A stretch of 54,212 bases of DNA from Shewanella sp. c952 (GTDB lineage: Bacteria; Pseudomonadota; Gammaproteobacteria; Enterobacterales; Shewanellaceae), in contig NZ_BPEW01000030.1 in the NCBI RefSeq assembly GCF_019654975.1, forward strand, positions 1 through 54,212, given 5' to 3'. Within the stretch, counting starts at the first letter, position 1; each line of letters opens with the position of its first letter. A model generated the notes under the pieces. The model did no database searches. It saw only the letters and a list, made by a program, of their open reading frames with translations, and was not told the origin of the DNA. Below, one piece after another: positions 27,053 through 35,967 of the stretch. Made by a program: the position numbers and the translations under genes.

Positions 27053-27748
27053 CTAGTGGCCTAAGTTTTTAAGAAACAGTGAAGCCAATTGCAGATCATC
27101 TGGGTGGGTAACTTTAATATTATCTGCGCGACCGCTAACGATACCGGGCATTACCCCGGCCCATTCCATTGCTGAAGCTTCATCGGTGATTTTAGCTCCT
27201 GCAGCGAGTGCTGCCCGAAGATTAAGTTTAAGCTGCTTTGCTTGAAAATATTGTGGGGTTAATGCATGCCACAAGTTGTCACGACAAACAGTCGCGTTGA
27301 TCTCACCACTGTTTCCAGTACGTTTCATCGTGTCTCGTACTGGGGCAGCTAGTATTGCTCCCTGCGGAAAAGTGTTTGTTGATGCAATCAATTTATCAAT
27401 ATCTAAATGGCTTAAACAAGGGCGCGCTGCATCATGGACCAGAACCCAGCTATTTTCATCAGCCTGTTGCAGTGCAGCTAAAACCGAATCAGCGCGCTCA
27501 CTGCCGCCTGTGACAGTCTGCAATTTCTTATGTTGCGCTTGTGGCAACAGGTAAAAGTGCTTGTCTTCAGGGTTTAGCGCAACGATAACCTGTGTAATTT
27601 GAGGATGATTCAATAAACAATCCAAAGTATGACCAAGTATAGTTTGCTCATTGAGTGCTAGATATTGTTTAGGCACTTCGGCGCCCATTCGGCTACCGAT
27701 ACCCGCCGCTGGCACGATAGCAATAATTTGATTGGTTGATTGACTCAT
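27053..27748 (-). CDS. ispD: 2-C-methyl-D-erythritol 4-phosphate cytidylyltransferase
   Basis: Third enzyme of the MEP pathway, joining CTP to methylerythritol phosphate. 231 residues; the nucleotide-binding start AIVPAAGIGSRMGAEVPKQYL (two halves: PAAGIGSRMG and PKQYL) and the catalytic VLVHDAARP and TDEASAMEWAG motifs are present. It follows ftsB by 30 bases, the common gammaproteobacterial order ftsB-ispD-ispF. Confidence 0.97.
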   Translation of the reverse strand: MSQSTNQIIAIVPAAGIGSRMGAEVPKQYLALNEQTILGHTLDCLLNHPQITQVIVALNPEDKHFYLLPQAQHKKLQTVTGGSERADSVLAALQQADENSWVLVHDAARPCLSHLDIDKLIASTNTFPQGAILAAPVRDTMKRTGNSGEINATVCRDNLWHALTPQYFQAKQLKLNLRAALAAGAKITDEASAMEWAGVMPGIVSGRADNIKVTHPDDLQLASLFLKNLGH

Positions 27749-27778
27749 TAGAGGATCTCGCTAGCAGGTGAAAATGTA

Positions 27779-28075
27779 TTAATTATTCTGTTTGGTTAGC
27801 CGATCGCCACCAACAACTCGAAAGAAGGTTTCACCCTCTTTAACCATACCTAATTCGTTACGAGCCCGCTCTTCAAGCGCTTCTGTTCCACTACGCAGAT
27901 CATTTATCTCCTCTCTTAACACCTGGTTTCTTGCCACAAGCTGCGCATTACTTTCTTGTTGTAGCTTTATCTGCTCTTGCAGATGAATAGAGTCAGCAAG
28001 ACTCTTATCTCCTAACCAAAGGCGATATTGAAGCATGGCAAGTAACACAATAAGGGCAAAGAGAAGGCGTTTCAT
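27779..28075 (-). CDS. ftsB: Cell division protein FtsB
   Basis: Small divisome protein that joins FtsL and FtsQ at the inner membrane. 98 residues: a short cytoplasmic start, one transmembrane helix (about 3-20), a coiled coil (about 28-65, rich in LQEQIKLQQESNAQL heptads) and a family-type end, RARNELGMVKEGETFFRVV. I chose the ATG at 28075; an upstream in-frame start at 28132 would add 19 residues that cross the A-rich side of the eno terminator. First gene of the series running to rpoS. Confidence 0.93.
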   Translation of the reverse strand: MKRLLFALIVLLAMLQYRLWLGDKSLADSIHLQEQIKLQQESNAQLVARNQVLREEINDLRSGTEALEERARNELGMVKEGETFFRVVGGDRLTKQNN

Positions 28076-28121
28076 TATAACAATGATAAGAATTTGGGAA
28101 TAGTAAACAGATAGTACAACA

Positions 28122-28149
28122 AAAAAGGCCACCGAGTGGTGGCCTTTTT
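28122..28149 (-). terminator. Terminator of eno
   Basis: Arms AAAAAGGCCACC and GGTGGCCTTTTT with a four-base loop, followed by a T-run on the minus strand. It lies 16 bases past the eno stop and just upstream of ftsB. Confidence 0.9.
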
Positions 28150-28164
28150 ACACTTTATAGCAAA

Positions 28165-29466
28165 TTATGCTTGGCCTTTAATCTCGCTTAAGCCGTTATA
28201 AGGTGCTTTTTCGCCAAGTTGCTCTTCAATACGAAGCAGTTGGTTGTACTTAGCAACACGGTCACTACGGCTTAAAGAACCCGTTTTGATCTGACCTGCA
28301 GCGGTACCTACTGCTAAATCAGCAATAGTTGAATCTTCAGTTTCACCTGAGCGGTGAGAGATAACAACAGTGAAGCCAGCATCTTTAGCCATCTTGATAG
28401 CAGCTAAAGTTTCAGTCAATGAACCGATTTGGTTGAACTTGATTAAGATTGAGTTAGCGATGTTGTTGTCGATACCGCGCTTCAAAATCTTAGTGTTTGT
28501 TACGAATAGATCGTCACCAACTAATTGGATTTTATCACCCATTAGTTTAGTTTGGTGTGCGAAACCATCCCAATCAGACTCATCAAGACCATCTTCAATA
28601 GAAACAATCGGGTATTCTTTGGTTAGGTCCTGTAGGAAGAAGTTGAATTCTTCTGAAGTGAACTTCTTACCTTCACCTTTAAGGTCATAGATGTTGGCTT
28701 CTTTGTCATAAAACTCAGAGGCTGCACAATCCATCGCTAATGTGATGTCTTTACCTAGCTCGTAACCTGCGTTTGCTACTGCAACTTTAATTGCAGCCAA
28801 AGCAGATGCATTTGATGGTAGGTTTGGCGCGAAACCACCTTCATCACCAACAGCTGTAGAGTGACCATCAGCCTTTAGTACTTTAGCTAAGCTGTGGAAT
28901 ACTTCTGCGCCCATACGTAGGCCTTCGCGGAAGTTTGCAGCACCAACAGGTTGAATCATGAACTCTTGGATATCAACAGAGTTATCTGCATGCTCACCAC
29001 CATTAATGATATTCATCATAGGTAATGGCATAGAGTAAACACCCGGAGTACCATTTAGATCAGCAATATGTGCGTATAAAGGTACACCTTTAAAGGCCGC
29101 AGCCGCTTTAGCAGCCGCAAGAGACACAGCTAGAATAGCGTTAGCGCCAAACTTAGCTTTGTTTTCTGTGCCGTCTAAATCAATCATGATTTGATCAAGT
29201 TCAGCTTGCGCTGTCGCATCTTTGCCTTTCAGCGCGTCAGCGATAGGACCATTGACAGCTTCAACAGCTTTCAATACGCCTTTGCCTAAATAACGTGCTT
29301 TGTCACCATCACGTAGCTCTAGTGCTTCACGGCTACCTGTAGATGCACCAGACGGTGCTGCAGCCATACCCATGAATCCGCCTTCTAAATGAACTTCAGC
29401 TTCAACAGTTGGGTTACCGCGAGAATCCATGATTTCGCGACCGATAATGTTAATAATCTTAGCCAT
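28165..29466 (-). CDS. eno: Enolase
   Basis: Glycolytic enzyme converting 2-phosphoglycerate to phosphoenolpyruvate; also an RNA degradosome partner in enterics. 433 residues, normal. Motifs: SRGNPTVEAEV near the N-terminus, SGASTGSREALELRD, GGEHADNSVDIQEFM, the catalytic Lys in LIKFNQIGSLTET, and SHRSGETEDSTIADLAV near the C-terminus. It follows pyrG, the usual order, with a pyrG terminator in between. Confidence 0.98.
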   Translation of the reverse strand: MAKIINIIGREIMDSRGNPTVEAEVHLEGGFMGMAAAPSGASTGSREALELRDGDKARYLGKGVLKAVEAVNGPIADALKGKDATAQAELDQIMIDLDGTENKAKFGANAILAVSLAAAKAAAAFKGVPLYAHIADLNGTPGVYSMPLPMMNIINGGEHADNSVDIQEFMIQPVGAANFREGLRMGAEVFHSLAKVLKADGHSTAVGDEGGFAPNLPSNASALAAIKVAVANAGYELGKDITLAMDCAASEFYDKEANIYDLKGEGKKFTSEEFNFFLQDLTKEYPIVSIEDGLDESDWDGFAHQTKLMGDKIQLVGDDLFVTNTKILKRGIDNNIANSILIKFNQIGSLTETLAAIKMAKDAGFTVVISHRSGETEDSTIADLAVGTAAGQIKTGSLSRSDRVAKYNQLLRIEEQLGEKAPYNGLSEIKGQA

Positions 29467-29559
29467 AATGCCCTCGATTTAAGTTTGAAAGATAAATTTA
29501 AAGTTAAAAGTAAAACGAATTTCTTTATGTCTAAACTCACATCACCAAAAACAAAAAAA

Positions 29560-29582
29560 CCGCTCCCATCAAATGGAAGCGG
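29560..29582 (-). terminator. Terminator of pyrG
   Basis: On the minus strand CCGCTTCCA-TTTGA-TGGGAGCGG (one mismatch) is followed by TTTTTTTGTTTTT. It lies 14 bases past the pyrG stop and upstream of eno. Confidence 0.85.
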
Positions 29583-29595
29583 CCAGTATTTTGGT

Positions 29596-31233
29596 TTAGC
29601 CTAAATCGCGTTTTTGATACGCGGCGGCTGCTGCAATAAACCCTACGAATAATGGCTGACCATCACGAGGTGTCGATGTGAATTCAGGGTGGAATTGACC
29701 CGCTACAAACCATGGGTGGTTTGGTAGCTCAATCATTTCAACTAACTGGCGATCTGAAGACAGACCACTAAATATTAAACCTGCTTTTTCAAGACGATCT
29801 TTATAGTTGTTGTTCACTTCATAGCGATGGCGATGACGCTCAACACAGCTAATGCCTTTATAGGCTGTCGCGGCTTTAGTGCCCTCTTCAAGGTGACACA
29901 GTTGAGCACCTAAGCGCATTGTACCGCCTAAATCTGACTCTTCATGACGCTCTTCAACTTGACCTTCTTCGTTGATCCATTCAGTGATCAAACCAACAAC
30001 TGGATGCGGTGACTCTTTATTGAATTCCGTTGAATGTGCGCCTTCTAGGCCTGCAACATTACGTGCGAACTCAATAAGAGCAACTTGCATACCTAAACAG
30101 ATACCAAAGTAAGGAAGGTTATTCTCACGGGCATACTTTGCAGCCATGATCTTACCTTCAACGCCACGCTCTCCAAATCCACCAGGAACCAAGATACCGT
30201 CAAGCCCGGCAAGAACTTCTTCACCTTTAGCTTCAACGTTTTGTGAGTCAATATACTTAATGTTTACTGAAACGCGATTAAACAAACCAGCATGTTTTAA
30301 TGCTTCATTTACTGATTTGTAGGCATCAGGCAGTTCAATGTACTTACCCACCATACCAATGGTAATTTCACCCGTTGGGTTGGCTTCTTGGTAGATAACA
30401 TTTTCCCACTCGTGCAGATCCGCTTCTTGGCAATCAATACCAAAACGCTTAGTCACAAGTTGGTCAAGACCTTGTGCTTTAAGTAAAGCAGGGATCTTAT
30501 AGATGCTATCAACATCTTTAAGTGAGATAACCGCGCGCTCTTCTACGTTACAGAAAAGCGAAATTTTCGCTTTTTCATTAGCTGGAATCGCTCGATCACC
30601 ACGGCAAACTAATACATCAGGAGCAATACCGATTGAACGGAGCTCTTTAACTGAGTGCTGAGTCGGCTTAGTTTTAACTTCACCAGCAGCGCCGAGGAAC
30701 GGCACTAACGTTAGGTGCATAAATAGTGTTCTTTCGCGACCTAGCTCAACGCCAAGTTGACGAATAGACTCAAGGAAAGGTAGTGATTCAATATCACCTA
30801 CCGTGCCGCCAATCTCAACGATAGCAACATCGTGGCCTTCGCCACCAGCAAGTACCTTTTCTTTAATTGCGTTAGTAATATGTGGGATAACCTGAATGGT
30901 TGCGCCCAAATAGTCGCCACGACGCTCTTTACGTAATACTTCTTCGTAAATACGGCCAGTGGTAAAGTTATTACGACGATTCATCTTGGTACGAATAAAA
31001 CGCTCGTAGTGACCTAAATCTAGATCAGTTTCAGCGCCGTCTTCTGTCACAAACACTTCACCGTGCTGTGTTGGACTCATGGTACCTGGATCGACGTTAA
31101 TATATGGATCCAGCTTCATAATGGTTACGTTGAGGCCGCGAGCCTCTAATATTGCAGCCAAAGATGCTGCTGCAATGCCTTTACCTAGTGATGAAACCAC
31201 GCCACCAGTAACGAAGATATACCTTGTAGTCAT
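29596..31233 (-). CDS. pyrG: CTP synthase
   Basis: Makes CTP from UTP, ATP and glutamine. 545 residues: N-terminal synthetase domain beginning TTRYIFVTGGVVSSLGKG, with DPYINVDPGTMSP, then a C-terminal class I glutamine amidotransferase domain (about 290-545) with the nucleophile Cys in FGICLGMQ and catalytic His/Glu in HPEFTS. The ATG at 31233 follows CAGG and gives the family N-terminus; an earlier in-frame ATG at 31281 would add 16 residues. It lies between mazG and eno. Confidence 0.97.
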   Translation of the reverse strand: MTTRYIFVTGGVVSSLGKGIAAASLAAILEARGLNVTIMKLDPYINVDPGTMSPTQHGEVFVTEDGAETDLDLGHYERFIRTKMNRRNNFTTGRIYEEVLRKERRGDYLGATIQVIPHITNAIKEKVLAGGEGHDVAIVEIGGTVGDIESLPFLESIRQLGVELGRERTLFMHLTLVPFLGAAGEVKTKPTQHSVKELRSIGIAPDVLVCRGDRAIPANEKAKISLFCNVEERAVISLKDVDSIYKIPALLKAQGLDQLVTKRFGIDCQEADLHEWENVIYQEANPTGEITIGMVGKYIELPDAYKSVNEALKHAGLFNRVSVNIKYIDSQNVEAKGEEVLAGLDGILVPGGFGERGVEGKIMAAKYARENNLPYFGICLGMQVALIEFARNVAGLEGAHSTEFNKESPHPVVGLITEWINEEGQVEERHEESDLGGTMRLGAQLCHLEEGTKAATAYKGISCVERHRHRYEVNNNYKDRLEKAGLIFSGLSSDRQLVEMIELPNHPWFVAGQFHPEFTSTPRDGQPLFVGFIAAAAAYQKRDLG

Positions 31234-31348
31234 GCTGAACCTGAGAAAATGAGTTGGAAATATGTGCTTGTAAGAAAGCACTAGGACGGGGCAATATTAT
31301 ACCAAAGCATCACCGATTCGACAAACTAGAATTAACCTAAAATTCAGT

Positions 31349-32152
31349 TTATTTACTCTTCTCGCTCTGTTTAACCTTATCCCAGTATGCATCAAGCTCG
31401 TCTAATGTATGTTTATCAAAGCCTCTGCCATCTTGCTCAACACACTCTTCGACACCGCGAAAGCGTCTTTCAAACTTTTGATTTGCTTGCCTTAAGGCCT
31501 TTTCTGGCTCGACACCTAAATGCCTCGCGAGGTTTACAACAGCAAACAATAAGTCGCCCATTTCATCTTCAACTTTGCTTTGGACAACCTTTTCCTGCTC
31601 CACCTCAAATAGCACTTCATCTATCTCTTCGTGGATTTTAGCAACCACTGGAGGCAAATCAGGCCAATCAAATCCTACACGAGCCACTCTTTTTTGAATC
31701 TTTATCGAGCGAGAAAGCGACGGTAAGCTCAAGGGAACGTCATCTAACACAGAGTGCAGTTCTCGCTCTGCGCGTTCGGATTCCTTAATTTGTTCCCAGT
31801 TGTGTTTAATCTGCTCACTGCTAGTATTTTCCAAACCGGCAAATACATGGGGATGTCGGCGGGTTAACTTGTCGCAAATACGGCTAACGACAGTATCAAA
31901 GTCAAACATGCCCTGCTCTTTGCCTAGCTGGCAATAGAACACGACTTGAAACAGCAGATCGCCTAACTCATCAGGCAACTCATCAAGCGCCAAACGCTCA
32001 ATCGTATCCGCCACTTCATAAGCTTCTTCCAAGGTAAACGGCACGATGGTTTGAAAGGTTTGCGCTTTATCCCAAGCGCAACCAGATTTTGGGTCGCGCA
32101 GCTTTTGCATAATGGTCAGCAAAGGCTGCATGTTTCCGGTTTGCACTGTCAT
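31349..32152 (-). CDS. mazG: Nucleoside triphosphate pyrophosphohydrolase MazG
   Basis: Hydrolyses NTPs to NMP and pyrophosphate; in E. coli it lowers ppGpp build-up. About 267 residues with two MazG repeats: the first has WDKAQTFQTIVPFTLEEAYEV and DELGDLLFQVVFY, the second EEIDEVLFEVEQ and EDEMGDLLFAVVNLARHLG. The EExxE/ExxD metal motifs are intact in both. The ATG at 32152 is 16 bases after the relA stop; an internal ATG at 32131 (MQPLLTIM) is an equally family-like start. RelA, which makes (p)ppGpp, is encoded directly upstream. Confidence 0.93.
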   Translation of the reverse strand: MTVQTGNMQPLLTIMQKLRDPKSGCAWDKAQTFQTIVPFTLEEAYEVADTIERLALDELPDELGDLLFQVVFYCQLGKEQGMFDFDTVVSRICDKLTRRHPHVFAGLENTSSEQIKHNWEQIKESERAERELHSVLDDVPLSLPSLSRSIKIQKRVARVGFDWPDLPPVVAKIHEEIDEVLFEVEQEKVVQSKVEDEMGDLLFAVVNLARHLGVEPEKALRQANQKFERRFRGVEECVEQDGRGFDKHTLDELDAYWDKVKQSEKSK

Positions 32153-32168
32153 AACTTCTGTTCTGCCT

Positions 32169-34376
32169 TTATACTCTGCGCGCTTCGCTGACACCGTCAA
32201 CCTGCGACAGCTTGGCAATCACCCGAGATAAGCCATCAAGGTTATACAGTTCGAGTTCAAGCTCAATGGCTGCTGTTTGGGTTTTAACATCTGATGAAGA
32301 TGTCATCGATAATACGTTAGACTTTTCTGCAGCTAATACTGAGGTCAGGTCTCTTAGTAATCCAGATCTATCACTTGCAATAACCCGTATACGTATTTTG
32401 TAGCCACCAGAGTAATTCTCTCCCCAAACCACTTCAACAGAGCGTTCAGGATGAGCACGAATAAGCTCTTTAACCTGATCACAATCGGCGCGGTGCACAG
32501 AGATCCCTCGGCCTTTGGTAATAAAGCCAAAGATTTCATCACCCGGCACAGGCTGACAACACTTAGCAATGTGGCTCATAAGATTACCCACACCATTAAC
32601 CTCTACCTGACCTTTACCTTTTCGAGCAGGCTTGCTCTGGCTCTTTTTAACCAGATCTTCGAGCACTTCTTCATCAGACAGCTCGTTGGTGCGCAGCTTG
32701 CTTTGTACGTGGTTAACCACTTGATTAAGACGAACATCACCACCGCCAATACCTGCAAGTAGGTCATCCATACTTACCATATTGAAGCGCTCTACTGCTG
32801 ATTGAGCATCTTTAATTTTTAAATTAGTCCGCGCAAGTTCGGTTTCTAACATCTCACGTCCAGCGACAATGTTCTTGTCTCTATCTTGCTGTTTGAACCA
32901 GTGCTGGATCTTAGAGCGCGCCCGAGATGTTTTGATGTAACCCAAATTAGGGTTTAGCCAGTCTCTTTTCGGGTTAGGATTCTTAGAAGTAATAATCTCA
33001 ATACGTTGGCCAGTTTCAACTTGATAAGTAAACTGCACAATGCGGCCGTCAACTTTAGCGCCAATACACTTATGCCCGACATGAGAATGGATATAGTAGG
33101 CAAAGTCGAGCACAGTGGAACCGAGTGGTAAGTCGACGACTTCGCCGCTTGGGGTAAACACATAGACGCGATCTTCAAACACTTGGCTGCGCACTTCATC
33201 AACTAAATTGCCGCTTTCGGCAACATCTTCTTGCCACTGTAGAATCTTACGCAACCAATTTATTTTCTCTTCATAGCCGCTTTGCTTACCACTCGCGCTG
33301 CCCTCTTTATACTTCCAGTGCGCAGCGACACCTAGCTCAGCATCTTCATGCATCTGCTCGGTGCGGATTTGAATCTCGACAGTCTTCCCTTCTGGCCCCA
33401 CAACAATAGTGTGGATCGATTGATAGCCATTAGGTTTAGGATTCGCCACATAGTCGTCAAACTCGCGTGGAATGTGATGCCAAAGCGTATGTACAACACC
33501 GAGCGCACCATAGCAATCTTGCAGCCTATCAGTAACGATTCTCACCGCTCTCACATCAAACAGCTCATCAAACTTAAGCTGCTTACCGTTCATCTTTTTC
33601 CAGATACTGTAGATATGTTTTGGTCGGCCATAAACTTTGGCGCGAATTTGGTCTTTATCTAACCGTGCTTGTAGTTGGCTGACAAAGTCATCGATAAAGG
33701 TTTCTCTATCAATTCGCTTCCCATCAAGCTGCTTGGCAATATCTTTATAGGTTTGTGGATGCAGGTAGCGAAAAGAGATATCTTCAAGCTCCCATTTTAA
33801 CTGTCCAATACCTAAGCGATTTGCCAGCGGCGCATAAACATCGGCAATCTCTCTGGCGATGAGTACTTTGACCTCTTCATCGGCGTTTTTTATCTCACGC
33901 AGTAAACAAATACGTTCGGCAAGTTTAATGACCACGGCGCGTACATCTTCAACCATCGCCAATAGCATTTTACGGATATTGTCGATTTGGGGTTCGCCGT
34001 TGCGAGTTTGGTTATCTACCTTCAATGCGCCAATCGCATTCATGGTTTGGACACTGGAAACTAAAATCTCTAATTTTGCACCGAAGCGCTCTTGGATCTC
34101 CTCTTCAGAGATCAAGTCGGCATCAAAAACGACAAACAGAATTGCCGCTTGCAGGGTTTCAATGTCCATATTGAGCGGAGCAAGGATCTCTATCATCTCT
34201 CGGGCACGTTCGAGCACTGGCGCTTTGGTCTCTTTGTCTTGACCAACTAACAGCTCCACCTGCTCAATCAACTCCAAAAGAGTGTTGGCTTCGTTGGAAT
34301 CACTTATATAACGTTTCACCCACTCTTCGAGTTGAAAGTCTGGGTCGCTAAAATGTGCTTCACGAACTGATACCAT
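32169..34376 (-). CDS. relA: GTP pyrophosphokinase RelA
   Basis: Ribosome-linked (p)ppGpp synthetase of the stringent response. 735 residues: a degenerate N-terminal HD domain (LFVVFDADLISEEE in place of the HD catalytic set, so no hydrolase activity, as in RelA rather than SpoT), the synthetase domain (AKVYGRPKHIYSIWKKM, ELFDVRAVRIV, NGYQSIHTIVVGP, EIQIRTEQMHEDAELGVAAHWKYK), TGS domain (VFTPSGEVVDLPLGSTVLDFAY), a zinc-finger/CC region (ANKCCQPVPGDEI-type, here AKCCQPVPGDEI) and a C-terminal ACT domain. It lies between rlmD and mazG on the same strand. Confidence 0.97.
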   Translation of the reverse strand: MVSVREAHFSDPDFQLEEWVKRYISDSNEANTLLELIEQVELLVGQDKETKAPVLERAREMIEILAPLNMDIETLQAAILFVVFDADLISEEEIQERFGAKLEILVSSVQTMNAIGALKVDNQTRNGEPQIDNIRKMLLAMVEDVRAVVIKLAERICLLREIKNADEEVKVLIAREIADVYAPLANRLGIGQLKWELEDISFRYLHPQTYKDIAKQLDGKRIDRETFIDDFVSQLQARLDKDQIRAKVYGRPKHIYSIWKKMNGKQLKFDELFDVRAVRIVTDRLQDCYGALGVVHTLWHHIPREFDDYVANPKPNGYQSIHTIVVGPEGKTVEIQIRTEQMHEDAELGVAAHWKYKEGSASGKQSGYEEKINWLRKILQWQEDVAESGNLVDEVRSQVFEDRVYVFTPSGEVVDLPLGSTVLDFAYYIHSHVGHKCIGAKVDGRIVQFTYQVETGQRIEIITSKNPNPKRDWLNPNLGYIKTSRARSKIQHWFKQQDRDKNIVAGREMLETELARTNLKIKDAQSAVERFNMVSMDDLLAGIGGGDVRLNQVVNHVQSKLRTNELSDEEVLEDLVKKSQSKPARKGKGQVEVNGVGNLMSHIAKCCQPVPGDEIFGFITKGRGISVHRADCDQVKELIRAHPERSVEVVWGENYSGGYKIRIRVIASDRSGLLRDLTSVLAAEKSNVLSMTSSSDVKTQTAAIELELELYNLDGLSRVIAKLSQVDGVSEARRV

Positions 34377-34514
34377 TATCTGTTATTCCTTTAAAATCCT
34401 AAGGCTGATTAACTTAAAACGGCTAATCTAATCCTTTTAAAATTAAGACTCTCTATCTTCAGCATTCAGCGTTTATTGTCAATGAACAAACGCTGACTAT
34501 CGTAACTAAAAGTG

Positions 34515-35852
34515 TCATTTACCAAGTTCGAATAGCGCCATCGATTCCAAATGGTGTGTTTGTGGAAACATATCCACCATCGCAATTTTTTTCAGTGTGT
34601 AACCTTGCTTTAAAATCACTTCACTGTCGCGGGCCAAGCTGGCTGGATTACAACTGACATAGACTAACGCCTTAGGCTTAAGTTTATTGAGCGACAGCAT
34701 GCTCTCATAAGCGCCAGCTCTCGCAGGATCAATCAGCATCTTATCGACTTTTCCTAACCATGGCTGTTGTGACAGATCAGCACTTAGGTCTGCATGGTAA
34801 AAAGAAACTTTATCTAACGCTGCATTTTTAGCGTTAATCGTTGCCTGTTCAACCATTGCAGGCACACCTTCAACACCAATAACTTCTGCACCATCTTTAG
34901 CTAACGGCAAACTGAAATTACCGATACCACAAAAAAGATCCAGCACTCGTTCGCCAGCTTGCGGCGCTAACCAATCCACCGCTTGTTTAACCATAGCTTG
35001 GTTGACTGAAGCATTGACCTGAATAAAATTACCCGCTGAGAATTTAAGCTCCGCATCGCAATCATTAAAACCATAAAACGGCTGCAGTCCGTGGCCACTT
35101 AAATGCTCGGTGTTGGCATCGTCATCTTGTAGCAGTAAATTTAATGATTGAGACTCACCGAACTCAGCTAAACGCTGACGGTCTTTATCCGATAACGCTT
35201 TAGTGACTCGCAGCACCACAAAAATACCGTTATCAGCCAGCGTGAGTTCAACATGGCCGAGCGCCTTTTTACCACTTAATTGATTGAGTAAAAAAGCCAG
35301 TTGAGGGATTAATGCAGACAGAGGTTTAGCCAACACAGCACAAGATTGGATCTCAACCACATCACTGCTGCTGCTCGCGCGGAAACCTAAACTGATATGC
35401 TTAGTTTTTTTATCAAACCAGGTCGCTAAACGAGCGCGCCTGCGGTAATGCCACGGCGAATCACTTAAGGTTTCACAGACTTGACTTGCCGTTGTTTGGG
35501 CAAACTTAGCGACTAACTCTTGCAGTGCTTTCGCTTTATGTGCTCGTTGTGATTCAACATTAAGGTGTTGAAGATCACAGCCACCGCACTTTTCATAATG
35601 AACACATAAGGGGGCAACACGTTCACTCGACGCAGTTTCGACTTTTAATAGCTTAGCTCTGGAAAACTTCTTCTTCTGCTCAGTCAGTTGTACCTGCACG
35701 GTTTCGCCTGGCAATGCACCATTGATAAAAACAATCTTGCCTTGATGGTGAGCGATACCTGCGCCAAGATGATCTAACTGAGTAACATTCAAAGATAACT
35801 TTGACGATAATTGTTTAGATCTATTTGGTTTTGCTTTAAAAAATTGTGCCAT
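34515..35852 (-). CDS. rlmD: 23S rRNA (uracil-1939-C5)-methyltransferase
   Basis: Methylates U1939 of 23S rRNA using S-adenosylmethionine (RumA). 445 residues: N-terminal TRAM domain, iron-sulfur cluster cysteines C-x5-C-x2-C in CVHYEKCGGCDLQHL plus a later Cys (IQSCAVLAK), the SAM motif LDLFCGIGNFSLPLA, and the catalytic Cys in YVSCNPASLARD. The ATG at 35852 follows GAGAG; an in-frame start at 35888 adds 12 residues. It is divergent from barA and upstream of relA. Confidence 0.95.
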   Translation of the reverse strand: MAQFFKAKPNRSKQLSSKLSLNVTQLDHLGAGIAHHQGKIVFINGALPGETVQVQLTEQKKKFSRAKLLKVETASSERVAPLCVHYEKCGGCDLQHLNVESQRAHKAKALQELVAKFAQTTASQVCETLSDSPWHYRRRARLATWFDKKTKHISLGFRASSSSDVVEIQSCAVLAKPLSALIPQLAFLLNQLSGKKALGHVELTLADNGIFVVLRVTKALSDKDRQRLAEFGESQSLNLLLQDDDANTEHLSGHGLQPFYGFNDCDAELKFSAGNFIQVNASVNQAMVKQAVDWLAPQAGERVLDLFCGIGNFSLPLAKDGAEVIGVEGVPAMVEQATINAKNAALDKVSFYHADLSADLSQQPWLGKVDKMLIDPARAGAYESMLSLNKLKPKALVYVSCNPASLARDSEVILKQGYTLKKIAMVDMFPQTHHLESMALFELGK

Positions 35853-35967
35853 TTTACTCTCTAAATAGATAAAAAAACTGGCCAACACAGGCTGTTACTG
35901 GCAGTCTATCGAATACTCACACTATATTTATCGGTAACGCAATCATCTCATGAATGAAGCCAACAAT

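Noticed and set aside
32169..34376. RelA considered as a bifunctional SpoT/Rel
   Set aside because: The HD hydrolase residues are replaced (FDAD region), so only synthetase activity is supported.
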